Shown one piece after another: positions 23,595 to 34,300 of a stretch of 64,000 nucleotides of DNA (positions are counted from its first letter, which is position 1; every line of letters starts with the position of its first letter). The translations under genes and the position numbers were made by a program. The notes under the pieces were generated by a model. The model saw only the letters and a program-made list of their open reading frames with translations, had not been told where the DNA came from and made no database searches. This DNA comes from Cycas panzhihuaensis (lineage: Eukaryota > Cycadophyta), in NCBI GenBank assembly GCA_023213395.1, contig CM041465.1, positions 170,879,741-170,943,740 on the forward strand, read 5' to 3'.

Positions 23595-25023
23595 TTTCTA
23601 ACACCATGTCCCTATTCTAATCAACAAATTCACCCATCAATCTCAACAAACTTTCTCATGTCTCATGTCCCTCATATCACTGACTTCATTATCACATCAT
23701 TGCCTTATGCATCTCACATATTGCCAAATAGTCATATACAAAGAATATCTGAAGTACTTTCTTCACCATAGAATCAAAGCTTATACCACATAAATCTCAC
23801 AGGAATCATGCATACTTCATGTCACCATTAAATCACCAAGACACATCACACTTCACTTAATTGCCTAAAACACAACTCATGCCATTACACTATTTAATAA
23901 TTTTGCCTCCTTGCAACTCAGGTATCTTCAATAAGAAACTCATCCTTCTTTGCCCATTTAATCAACTAGAAAACATCCCTAATCTCATCCTCAAAACATG
24001 CCCAATAATTACCCAATCTTGTCATGTTAACCTCACATGCAACAAGCATCTCATCGCCTTATATCACTATCTTTCTTGCCCTCAAATTAGTCTTATCATG
24101 CCCATAAAGTCCCTTCACATAAATCACATTCCAAGGATCACTAAATCACCATATGCCACCCAACTCATTAATGCAAACACATTCACCGTTGCTTCATCAC
24201 CATACTATGTCATTATCACAATAGCTCTCTCATATGAATACATGTAAGAAGGTACTTAATTTTCCATTAAACAATCACCATCATGCACTTCAAATCACCA
24301 ATATAGTGCCAAATACATTCACATCAACATAACTTAATATCATCTCACTTGTAACAATACTCTCCCATGCACAACATATATAAGAGAGCCTCAAACAATC
24401 ACTTCATTACCATTGCCTCATTCATGTCACCATATCAATATGAAACCCTTAAATTCTCAAAAACTTATTTCTAAAAAAAGTATAGCTCAAAAATACATAA
24501 AATATAGATGGAAATGATGGCCTCTGAAATACGATTCCAACAGTTTAGACGAAATTGAATTCTGATATCCAGATCAAAAGTTATGCTCCTTTTAAGAATT
24601 TTACAATTAGGGTTTCTAGGGGCTGTAATAGTACCTTCTAATAAATTGCTCATAACTTTTTATTCTGAACTCTAATGAACCTCAAACTACTTCCATTAGA
24701 AAGAGAATTAAAAAATGCACAAAATAAAAAAAAAATTGAGGTCATTTGGATACCTGTAGCCAAAGTTATGGCTCCTTGAAGTTGAGGTTGCAGATCTGTC
24801 CCAAAAATATGGCGACGGAAAAAATGCAAGCCGAAATTAATTCTGCTGCAATTTTCGCACTTTCACCCCAAAATCTGTAGTGTGACCACTCAAATTTTAC
24901 GGAACAAACTATTTCATCTCAATTTCGCTATTGCTTTTCAGAAATTTCAACGTTATGGCACCTCCCAAATCACTGCTCTAATACCGAACAAAAACACCTC
25001 TCTCTCAACTGCGCCCGATACCA
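23595..25023 (-). other. Long leader of the gag-only Copia
   Basis: About 1.4 kb between the primer binding site and gag. It is C- and A-rich on the plus strand (many CATCAC and TCACA runs). The 128-codon plus-strand ORF at 23861-24247 has no recognisable motif and is likely chance. Confidence 0.5.
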
Positions 25024-25248
25024 TGTTGGAAAATAGACCCGCAATAAGATATTTACAAATAGAACAAAACACATCTCCACAGGATCGAACGGTACCCTTA
25101 AGGTACCTCCATTGTATTAACAAAACATCCTTACAACATGATTACAATATGATACACTATGTTGTGTATTTATAGTACATGCCAATATAGAGAGAGTAGG
25201 AACCCACTTACATGTGGGATAAAACAAATGTGCATTAATATTCCAATA
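25024..25248 (-). repeat. 5' LTR of the gag-only Copia
   Basis: 225 bp. Its right terminus is decayed to TTCCAATA. The primer binding site is immediately to the left (minus TGGTATCGGGCGC, about 25011-25023), and the target duplication ATGTC follows at 25249-25253. Confidence 0.9.
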
Positions 25249-25253
25249 ATGTC

Positions 25254-26129
25254 ATCTAGTTTCTACTAAAGAAAATAAAAAAGGCTCAAACAAGAGCCAG
25301 CCATTACAGCTAGTATTCCAATTTCGTGACCATCTCCACTATAACTAACCTATCCTCAAGAAATTTTGCTGCAGACAGAGCCTAAAAATACATGCAGATG
25401 AAGAAGCATTGAAGTTGATGGAGACATATGAATATAAAACAAATGTAGATGAGAAGATAAATCCACTGCCATAGCCCTATAATTTGGGGTAAAATTCTCT
25501 GAAACACTAAATTTAGGGATTATAATATTATTCCTTATTATTTCCATCCAAATGGATGTGAAAAATTATTTCAATCATGTGTAATATTTTTTGTAAATGC
25601 AAAAAACATTCTAATTTCATTTATTTTGATTTTGAGTCTGTTAAATTTAATTCATATATATTTTTTCAATGTTTTCAATTATATTTAATTAATTTGGATT
25701 AAAACTTTGGGTCCACTAGCCCCCTTCCCACTAGCCCCATACTATATTAACCTGTTATGTGACCTTTTTATGGACTTCAAATATTATATAACCCAGTTAA
25801 TTCTTTTTTGCATTCGTAAAAGGAATTCAATTTGGTTAATTAAAATTTTAGGTCCACTAGCTTCCTTCCTGCTAGCCCTCAGTCATGTGAGCCGCCTCAT
25901 GTCTCCCTATTCCTATTTTGTGAAAGGGGCTTAACCCCTATTTTTTAGCCCCTCCTATTTTACAAATAGGGTACCTTTATGTTTTAGGCTATAACATTTT
26001 CATCCAAACTCCAAATTTAGTTATGGAAGTTGAGTTGGATTCTTGATTCATATGCTGATGTTTTAACTAGTTATTTGAGTGATTTGGATGCCATCTTGAT
26101 TTGCAAAATCTTACGCAGAGTCAAGCATC
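25254..26129. other. AT-rich spacer with a small imperfect duplication
   Basis: No gene is seen. A GGTCCACTAGC motif followed by CCCACTAGCCC or CTGCTAGCCC occurs at about 25708-25737 and 25851-25880, each after a similar AATTTGGATTAA or AATTTGGTTAAT stretch. The Gypsy element E1 starts at 26130. Confidence 0.5.
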
Positions 26130-28712
26130 TGGACGCGCTGCTACGGGATAACTACCTAACTGATAGGCGTGGGGGAGAGTAAGTGATGGGATGGCAGAGA
26201 GTGGAACCTAAAAGGCGGGTAACTACCACGCAGAGTGCCCCGTGCGCCGGAGCGAGTTCGGATCCGCAACGGAGTATGGCTACTATTGGGTGACCCTTCA
26301 CTGCTTCGAGCAAGAAGTGAAGGTGTGTAGGGCAAACCGGGCTTGACCTGGGAGCAGGACCCTCCCACCCTTGGGTGGCCAGAAGGGAGAGAGGAAGGGC
26401 CAAAGAGAGACAGGCCAAGAGCAAACCTACACAACCTAAACGGGTGCACGAGCGATGCAGGAAGCAAGGAACTCGTGCGGTTAAGGAGAGGGAAGGAAAG
26501 GTAAGAGAAAGGAGAGTTCCTACAATTTTCCCTACGAATGATAAAGATACATGCAATAAGACAAACAAATCGCAAACAAATACCAAACCGATTTTCCCTT
26601 TTAATCTTTCAGTGTGCTAATTACTAAGAAAGAAATAAAAGGAGAAGAAGGGTAGGGGAGGAGAACGAAACGTGCACCTAGACCGAAGGCGTGCGAGACG
26701 AAGAAGCCTTCACGAGGAGCACCCAACCACTCCACGCGACGCACTGGATGCGAGATGTTGCATGGCAATGGGGCTTCCTTACCTTCCCCGGGAAATCACA
26801 TGCGATACCAAAGAAGGGAAGGAAACACTAACTAGTAAATGAGATAGCATAAAACATAACACATGCAAGGTGCTTACCGGTAGAGAGGCCAACGGGCAGC
26901 GTTCTCCGTGCATCCCAAGTACCTGTAAGCAACGGCGGTCTCTCCCTCCTCGAAGGAAGAACACTAACATGCAACACAAAACTCTAACGATATGCGTCTA
27001 AATAACATAAACGAGAATCTGAATATACATGCGTTAGCATTAGTCTGACGAGAAAAATACCAAGAGAAAGTGACCAAAGTGAAAGGAAGTGATAGGGTAA
27101 GCCTCGGAGTGGCCTACCTCCCGCAAATGGTGCCCAAACCTCCCCCCAAAAGCCACAGGGCAGCGAGGAGAAAGTCAAGAGGAAGGGCTGGAAAATGGCT
27201 GCAAAAGGGGGCAAAAGGGACCCAAGGATCCCCACGGCAAACCAGGATGCTATGGGGAGCAAACCGGGTGACCGGGGGGCAGCGGTAGAACGAGAACCCG
27301 CGGTTGGGACCTATGGATGGCACCCAAACCTGAACAAAAGGTCCCAAATTAGCGCTGCAACTTGTGACAGCGCTGGTTTGGGCAACCAAAGGGAGCCTTC
27401 AAACCCTTGTCTAGAGGCCAAGGGCAGCACGGGGCGAGAGGGAGGCTTTGGAGGGCCTAGAGCTGCTTAGGGAGCGTGGAAGGTGGTACGGAACCCACCC
27501 AGCTCCTCTCCAAAACCTATACAACCCCTCCACACTGCTGCCTCGGAAAGCAGACGCAGGCAAGAAGCACAGGGAGAGTAGTATAACAGTCCTCAAAAGA
27601 GAGGAAAACCAACTCTCAAGCAACAAGCAAAAGGGAACAAACTGAAGCATAAATATCACCAAGAAGCAAATACAAAATATGGAGTACCTGGGAAGGGGAT
27701 GCAAGGGATTTGCCTCAGCCAAGGAGCGGCGAAGAGGGACTGCAAACTCAGCCCAGATCTGAAGTAGAGCAGGTTTGGGACCCTGCTATGGAGATGTGAC
27801 GGGAAACACCTGCAAACGGGGGACTCGTGGACTGCCTGGGGGAAAACCAACTGGAAACCGCTTCAAAGGAGCCCTCTCCAAGACATTTGAGGGGTTGGGA
27901 GAATGTCCCAGCCACGCCAAAGGAGAGCTGGGCGCTGTATGAAGAGTGCAGGTCCAGTTGCAGCAGCAAACAGCAGAGAAGAGCAGAGCAGGAGAGCGTT
28001 TTCCTTGAGAGCAAAATTGAAAGTGAGCCAAAAGATCATGAAAATGGGCCAAAAAGTGTTTAAGTACTCAAGCAAAACCCTAAAGCGTGCGAATAGGCAC
28101 AACCGAAGAGAGAAAGCGCGAACCACGTGGCAGTTTCGCCATAAATGCGAAATTGCCCTGGCGGGTTTTTTAAAACAAGCAGAGGCGATCGTCTGGAAAC
28201 TTCACAGATCGCGAATATTCCGGCGGTACCGCGAAAACTTCGGCGGTATGAACCTGGAGCGAAAACTGGGGCCCACCAACCAATCCAGGCTGGGGGCAGA
28301 CGACAAAAAGGACTAATGGACAATTAGGACATCCACCCAGGAGTAAACGGGCCAACAAACGGGTCCACGGGAGCAAAAATAGGACTCAAATGAGGTGGTA
28401 AGCTAACCAAACGCCGACGAGACATCACACGGGTGGAGGTGGCGCAAACCAGTGGGTCCTGGAGCGAGGAGGGCAGATGCGGGAAGTAATACGGTCACCA
28501 GGGTGCCACACTCGCTGGGAATGTGCCCCTGCTATAGTCGTCATAACAAAAAAAAAAAAAAGGTGTGGACGACCGCAAGGTCGCCCACAAAGTCATGCGC
28601 ATGCAGATACACAAGCAAACATCCAACAAAAGAAAGCGATGATAATGCGAGAAGCATGCCTACACTTACCTGAGTCGGTGATTCCGTATCCATTCCAGGA
28701 AGCCGGGAAACA
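26130..28712 (-). repeat. 3' LTR of E1
   Basis: 2583 bp. On the minus strand it starts TGTTTCCCGGCTTCC and ends CAGCGCGTCCA. It matches 40098-42666 almost exactly over long blocks, with short clusters of heavy difference near 26220-26270, 27285-27400, 28150-28260 and 28665-28700. The many overlapping reading frames here are pyrimidine-biased shadows with no domain. Confidence 0.93.
28059..28129 (-). promoter_or_regulatory. Putative E1 3' LTR promoter: G-box and TATA-like box
   Basis: A CACGTG G-box at 28124-28129 lies about 60 bp upstream, in minus sense, of the TATA-like TACTTAAA at 28059-28066. The same pair sits in the 5' LTR (42074-42079 and about 42005-42012), in the solo LTR (47784-47789 and about 47728-47736) and in the E2 LTR (54368-54373 and 54434-54441). 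Conservation across diverged LTRs suggests it drives element transcription. Confidence 0.55.
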
Positions 28713-29125
28713 CTACGCCCTTGGCAGCAGAGCCTCGCCGCTCGGAAGCCTGGTGCGATGGCGAATGCTGGCAACACAACTGTTAGTGGTACATGTGTAT
28801 ATAGATATATCAATCAAGATCATAACAGTAGGCAAGGGTGCCAGCGAGTGTCGTGGTGGGACGCGTGGATACGAAAGCGGCGGTGGAGACACATAGGGGC
28901 TGCCTATGAGCCACCTAGAAACCGATTGGGAGAAAGAGACAGGTGGGGGGGCTGCCCCCACCACAAAGGATGCAGAAGAGAGCATGGATAACCAAATAAA
29001 GAGCAAGCAAAGAGTGGGCACCATAGTTTTACCTTATTAGTGACCAGGTTTCGGAGGCACGAGGGGATCGCGGAGTGGAGCGGTGAATGACCTGGGGCTT
29101 GGGCGACGGGACGGCCAGGCAAGCC
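28713..29125. other. E1 spacer between the 3' LTR and the extra RNase H
   Basis: About 410 bp next to the 3' LTR. The minus-strand bases before the LTR (CCAAGGGCGTAG) form only a weak purine tract. No separate gene is visible. Confidence 0.5.
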
Positions 29126-29545
29126 TCAGGGACGGTCGGCAAGGAGAGGAAGGCGGCGCTCAAGGATGAGGCGAACAAGACTATCCGCCTCAGCGTTGAG
29201 GGCCTCAGGGATATGCTGGATATCAACAGAAGAAAAGCAGGCTAGGAGGGATCTGGCGGCAGAAGCAAGAGTCCTCAAGTGAGGGCATCGCACCTGGTAA
29301 ACCTGGGTGAGATGAGACACCACGACTTGAGAGTCGCAAAGCAAAACAATGGATCTGTGATGGAAACAGAGAGCATCGGTGAGGGCTTCAATAACAGCTG
29401 TATACTCGGCTTCGTTGTTGGTAGCCTCTGGGAGGAAGATCCCAGAGCGGAGGAGATCATGTCCAAGGGTCATGAGAATCCACGTAGCGGCAGAAGGTCC
29501 AGATTACCATGGCCTGCACCCAGAAAGATATGTATTTTATTACAT
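29126..29545 (-). pseudogene. Extra archaeal/plant-type RNase H domain of E1
   Basis: A 115-codon minus-strand frame (29126-29473) carries clear RNase HI landmarks of the plant/archaeal type. NNEAEYTAVIEAL holds the catalytic Glu, IVLLCDSQVVVSHL the second Asp, and HIPEALNAEADSLV the terminal Asp. Upstream, in shifted frames, GAGHGN and GPSAATWIL fit the first strand of the fold (family DG-x-x-x-GNPGP). There the first catalytic Asp is not present, and a frameshift separates the two pieces. The domain would cleave RNA in RNA-DNA hybrids during reverse transcription. It lies about 3.8 kb beyond the end of integrase and 0.4 kb from the 3' LTR. Tat-branch elements usually carry such a second RNase H next to the first, before integrase. 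This identity is firm; function in this copy is unlikely. Confidence 0.82.
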
Positions 29546-30063
29546 AGGTGACACAAAATCCAAACAGACAACGGTGGTGAAGGCAACACTCAGAAAACAG
29601 ACAAGAGGTGGCCGTCAAGGGTAGGAGGAACTAGCAATGAGGTTACCTAGGGCGAGAACAAGCCATCCGATCACTGGCAGGGAGTGGTCGGAAGGAAAAG
29701 CCCTCCTGAGATGCCAAAAGGTCGCTTCAGGAAGCGAAACATGCCCCCAGGCGGGGGGGGCATTCCACTTTTGGAACCCCAGGAGTGGGAAAGGGCTGCG
29801 AAAACGAGTCCAGGGCGGCGAAACAAGCCAAACGAGTATAAACTTGGGCAGGCATGGGAGTAGCGCGCAAAACGGAGCGGAAGGGCCCTGGTAGAAGTGT
29901 GACAACGAGGCACCATGAATGCCCCCACAAGGGTGGGCAAAAAGGGCATCGAGAAAGCGCAATTGGCGACAGGGCCAGAAGGCTAAGGTAATCAGGGCAA
30001 CGGGACGGTCCCAACGACTGACGCGAGACCAAGAACGGAGGAAGTGCCCGTTGGGGGCCCCGC
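29546..30063 (+). promoter_or_regulatory. Probable upstream region of the antisense PMD unit
   Basis: About 500 bp between the extra RNase H and the TATA box at 30064. There is a long minus-strand open frame (29615-30103), but it is composition-driven, with no motif. I read the region as the promoter-proximal flank of the plus-strand unit. Confidence 0.4.
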
Positions 30064-30073
30064 CTATATAAGG
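30064..30073 (+). promoter_or_regulatory. TATA box of the antisense PMD unit
   Basis: CTATATAAGG is a near-perfect plant TATA box on the strand opposite to E1. A start site about 30 bp downstream (near 30095) would place the ATGs at 30077 and 30088 outside the transcript. The first ATG in the leader would then be the one at 30230, in a good context (G at -3, G at +4). Confidence 0.65.
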
Positions 30074-30229
30074 AAATGGACGGGAAAATGAATTCATTTT
30101 CACCGGCTCTCGTACGAAACCAGAGCCATTCCCTTACGCAGCGGAGCGCCACCCAACTTCGAAGGCACACAGAGGGAGATCGGACCATCGGATCAGAGAG
30201 CAGAGAGCCAAAGACGACCCACTGGCGAC

Positions 30230-32650
30230 ATGGCGATAGCGAGACCAGATCCAGTGAGTGGAAATCACTAAACCTGACCCAAATCGAAGTTCAAAGTTTA
30301 TAGCTTTTTGTAGTTTTTGTAGTAGTTTTGTATAGTCTAGGTGCCCCTAATGGGCAACGGGAGGCTTCCCGAGATCCGAATCGGACCCAGAAAGAGGCGG
30401 GGACCTGGGCATTAGGGAGCTCGTCCTGCACCAGGGTCCACCGTAAGAAATTTTTGGTTTTTGGGCGAAAACCCCTTTGGGGCGCCATTCGCATCGCAAA
30501 GAATGATCGCGGTGCCGCGACCATTGCCGTGGGCCCCACGTCGCCGTGGGACCCGTGCCGAACTTAGCGGTACTGCTAAGTTTGGCGCGGTACGAAGGCA
30601 ACAAAGCAGAAAAAGAGGCACAAAGGCCAAAAGAGCCCCAAATCTCAGGCAGAGAGAGATTTGAGAGAGAGAGAGAGGTGACAGCTAACATGAGACTGAC
30701 TTGGGATGTTTTTGGTGTGAACAGGCTGTCCTCGCGGTAGATAACCGCGAGAACGTCGGGATGGCTATGCTGAGTTACCTGGAGATGACGACTCAGGCGG
30801 ACAGGGACATGCTGCAGAGGTGCGGCCTGTACAAGGCCCTCAGGACACCTCAATACACGTCGGACCAGAGGCTACTGGTGGATATAGTGTCCCATTGGGA
30901 CAGGAGGAGGCATGCGCTCCACCTACCACAGGTGGGGGATGTGACAGTCACGCCGAGGGACATCCCATGACATCGGGAGTTCCAGCGACAGGGAGGCCGG
31001 TGAGACTCGGACGCCCAAAGACCGAGGCAAAGACATGTGAGGCGGCTCGTTCTTCATCGAGCCGACAGATGGGATCGGAGGGGAGCACCCTCTGCATAGC
31101 TCATATCGTGATTCCTCGAGTGAGGAAGATGATCATACTGTGCATTCTGTTCCGGATGAAAATTCATAGATGAACTATAGGGAGGTATGGGGAGGATGGA
31201 TGGATGCAGTTCGCCGCTGCGAAGCCGGCGAGAGGATGGACTGGGCAGCCCTGATAGCGGCGAACCCAGTCATGAGTCGATACTATCAGGACGTCCGACA
31301 GAGGAGGGCTATCGTGACAAAGACACTGCCATGCTGTTGGTACTTCGATCACTGGCGAGTGGCACCGTGGGGACCACACCCCATCACAGAGGGGGCCCCG
31401 ATGGTCCACAGTGGCGACTCGACCGAGGGGACAGAGACGAGCCCACGTCCAGAGATCAGTGGAGGCCACGTCACTAGACCTCCTCACCCTCCCAGACTAC
31501 ATAGCTGAGCCCTACAGGACGGTGAGGTGGGATAGTGACGAGGAGGCGGGCGGAGCAGGAGTGCCCGCAAGAGATGACAGCAGTGACGATGGGGACGATG
31601 GAGACGATGGAGATAGCGGATACGGGGGCCGGCCTGGCCACGACTGCAGGCGAGGCAGGTGCTTCAGGGTCGGCAAGACAGGCAGAGGGTCTATCCGGCC
31701 GCCGAGAGAGGCAGTCTGGCCCCGAGCATGGGCGAGGTCAGGGGACCCGTGACTAGGGCCCGCAGGCTGCGGATCGTGATGGGATCCGCAGGGACGAGAG
31801 CTGGGGCCACTCCCACGAGGAGAGGGGCCCAGGCAGAGGAGGTGCCCGAGGACGAGGCACCTGCAGCTAGCGGAGAGCCAGGAGGGGAGGATGCCGCGCG
31901 ACCGGAGGAGCAAAGGCCACGCAGTGAGACCTAACCCTTTCCGTAGTCATTCAAAGATCCGCATGTAAGTTTGGTTTGATTTGATTATAGCATATATGAT
32001 GAGATATGGACTGACACACGGCGTGTTGCATTGGCAGGTACAGCAGAGATCCAGAGATTGATAGAGGCTATGGTGAGGGAGATATTCCCTCAGGTATATG
32101 CAGAGGGGCAACCGCCCATCCATGCGGGTGATGAGCCTAGATCGACAGGGGCCCACAGAGAGGCATTCGCCCCATTGGTGAGGGCGAGGGACATATGGGC
32201 TACAGAGTCCCAAGAGCACATCACATCCCAGGGACAGCTGCAGCAGGAGAGAGATGACGCGAGACGCGAGAGGGATGAGCTACGGACCTGCACAGGCTCA
32301 GAGGCACAGGTGGTGCAAAGTGAGATAGCAGAGCGAGACCCGGTGATAATCATCACAGAGCGTCTCAGGACGACAGAGGAGGCTCTCCGGGGAGAGCGGG
32401 ATCGTATCCGTGCCGACACGATCAGCTAGTAGCGCAGATGGTCTCGAGGTCAAGCCAGAGCAGGACACGGACCCACACAGCGGCGACGACTCCGAGACGG
32501 CTGAGAGACGAGGAGAGCGAGGCGGGCGGCCATGAGGCCTGTGAGGAGCCTCGGAGGCATGTGGTCCCCAGGAGAGGGATCACAGAGACCAGGAGATGGC
32601 ACCCCAGGAGCGGGGTCACAGCAGTAGGACATGCATGTACAGTTTGGTAG
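30230..32650 (+). pseudogene. Antisense PMD / coiled-coil gene unit captured by E1 (degraded)
   Basis: This runs on the strand opposite to E1. Exon 1 (30230-30253, eight codons) ends at CCA before GTGAGT. The intron 30254-30724 ends in TGAACAG, and exon 2 (from 30725) stays in frame. Exon 2 encodes a plant mobile domain (PF10536-like) start: ADRDMLQRCGLYKALRTP, TSDQRLLVDIVSHW, then the hallmark HALHLPQVGDVTVTPRDI. A frameshift near 30970 moves GVPATGRPVRLG into another frame. Later parts include MDWAALIAANPVMSRYYQDV, LPCCWYFDHWRV, LPDYIAEPYRTVRWDSDEE and an acidic DDSSDDGDDGDDGDSG tail. A 73-bp intron (31965-32037, GTAAGT to GGCAG) leads to a coiled-coil exon (EIQRLIEAMVREIF, then a Glu- and Arg-rich helix) that shifts frame near 32420 and ends at 32650. 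PMD proteins are linked to silencing and to transposons; no activity is claimed for this copy. Exon joins are inferred. Confidence 0.72.
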
Positions 32651-33293
32651 AGGAAAGCACGGGCCTCCAGGGGGTCATATATAGGACCATATGATTGTAC
32701 CCCCCCTGCAAGGACACCGGCTTCCCAGGATGTATGATGGCACGATTTTGATATGTATATATATATATGCATAGGGTGATGAGAACCCCATTTGGATATG
32801 AGATGTTGTGCATGATATGTGGATGATATGTATATTTATTATTATTCCTTTTTTTGTGTTGCGAATGTTATGTTATAGATGTTTTATGTTATGGATATTT
32901 TGTTGTATGATGCACACGTTTCCCTCCATGTATGCCCACACACCTAACAAGGGCACACACACATGCCGTGAGCGGGACGACATAGAGGTGTGAGGTTAGG
33001 GAGCAGGGCGGCATGCATGTCTGCAGGAGAGTATAACGGGATATGCGAAGGAAACGCCGGACAGGAAAGAGGGGCGACAATGCCCCCAAGCGTCCCCCTG
33101 GTTGGGAGATGCCCAAGCAAGAGGACAAGGGTTCCCAAGAGGATATGGGAACGCGGGTTCCGCGGAAGGAACCAGAAAGGCGAAGCGGGATCCACCTTAA
33201 ATTGCCATTCTACCCACGATTGGGAAGAATGGGGACAACCTAAGATGGTAGTTTAAGCTCATTTCGGAGCAGGGCGAAGGGATCGCCGAAGGA
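32651..33293. other. E1 spacer between the antisense unit and integrase
   Basis: The antisense unit would terminate here: TA-rich sequence at 32755-32770 and AT-rich runs to about 32930. Both sides are non-coding. No clear polyadenylation signal can be assigned. Confidence 0.45.
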
Positions 33294-34300
33294 TCAAGCG
33301 TAAAACTTCTTAAGGAACATCCCATTAACGGCTTTCTCAAATTCGAGCCCCTCCAGGGTGGCTATCCTATAGGCACCATTATCGAGAGATTCGATAATGA
33401 CAAAAGGACCGACCCACCGGGGTTTGAATTTGGTCAAACTGTCATGGAGATATTCGAGCTTGAGGACATAGTCCCCGGGAAACAAAGGGCGGGAACGCAG
33501 GTGTTTATCGTGGGCCCTTTGTGAGCGGGCTTTGGATGCTAGGTTAGCCTGATAGGCGGCTAAGCGTCTCTCATCCAAAGCTTCGAGGTCCAAGAAGTGC
33601 TCGACAGATCGACTCGTCGTCGATGAAACCTCGAAGGGAGACTCGCAAGGAAGGAATCTCCACCTCCAACGGGAGTACCGCCTCAGTACCGTAGACCAGG
33701 GAGAACGGGGTCATTCCCGTGGCGGAACGGACGGAGGTACGATAAGCCCATAAGGCGGAGGGTAGCTGAAGGTGCCAATCCCTTTGGGATTGACCGACGG
33801 TTTTCTTGAGAATGTTGACAAGAGTCTTATTAAAAGACTCCACTTGGCCATTTGCCTGAGGGTAGTAAGGGGAAGAAGTCTTATGGGAGATTTTGAACTT
33901 CTCGCAAAGCTCATCCACCTCCTTATTACAAAAAGGGGTTCCATTGTCGGTAATCAGGACATCTGGAATCTCGAAATGGCAAATGATGTGCTGATAGATG
34001 AATGTGGCAATCGTTTTGCCGGGAGTAGTGATCAAGGGGATGGCCTCCACCCATTTGGTGAAATACTCCATGGTAGTCAAGATGAACTTGTGCTGCGACG
34101 ACGAAGGTGGGGAGATAGCCCTGATGAGGTCTAATCCCCACTGAGCGAACGGCCATGGCGAAACAATAGGATGCAAGGCCTCAGAAGGCACATGGGAAAC
34201 GTTGGCGTGCTCTTGACATCACCGACATTTCAGAACAAAGGCGTGAGCGTCTTTAAAAAGAGATGGCCAAAAGTAGCCCATACGGAGGATCCTCTGAGCC
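33294..34300 (-). pseudogene. E1 integrase
   Basis: The zinc-binding N-terminus is at the end of the upstream frame (LRECHHGICGGHF, then KCR followed by a stop and CQ, near 34210-34330). The core (33571-34191) shows the catalytic set: WGLDLI, LITDNGTPFCN and SPYYPQANGQVESFNKTL, so both Asp and the Glu are kept. The SALWAYRTSVRSATGMTPF block follows. The C-terminal domain (33294-33593) has RPLFPGDYVLKLEYL and KFKPRWVGPFVI, and stops at LKKFYA without a chromodomain. One frame break near 33590 and a stop at 34211-34219 separate the parts. It would insert the cDNA into the genome. Confidence 0.9.

Larger units (their letters stand above)
22253..25248 (-). mobile_element. Gag-only non-autonomous Copia element
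   Basis: This 3.0-kb minus-strand element is bounded by 225-bp LTRs (22253-22477 and 25024-25248) and a perfect 5-bp target duplication ATGTC (22248-22252 and 25249-25253). The primer binding site variant TGGTATCGGGCGC (minus) abuts the 5' LTR, and AAGGGGGAG abuts the 3' LTR. The LTRs differ at only four positions by eye, three clear transitions plus the terminal CA to TA change, so it is one of the youngest insertions here. Its interior carries gag only. No protease, integrase or RT motif is visible, so it would depend on an autonomous Copia for movement. Confidence 0.88.

Noticed and set aside
23861-24247. A 128-codon plus-strand ORF in the leader of the gag-only Copia
   Set aside because: It has biased composition and no motif, and runs opposite to the element. 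It is probably chance.
26152-28376. Many overlapping ORFs of 60-168 codons on both strands of the E1 LTRs
   Set aside because: They come from the strongly purine-biased composition. They repeat in both LTRs without conserved domains and are absent in frame from the solo LTR and the E2 LTR.
29615-30188. Minus-strand ORFs of 153-162 codons upstream of the extra RNase H
   Set aside because: They lack motifs and lie opposite the TATA box and leader of the antisense unit. Composition explains them better.
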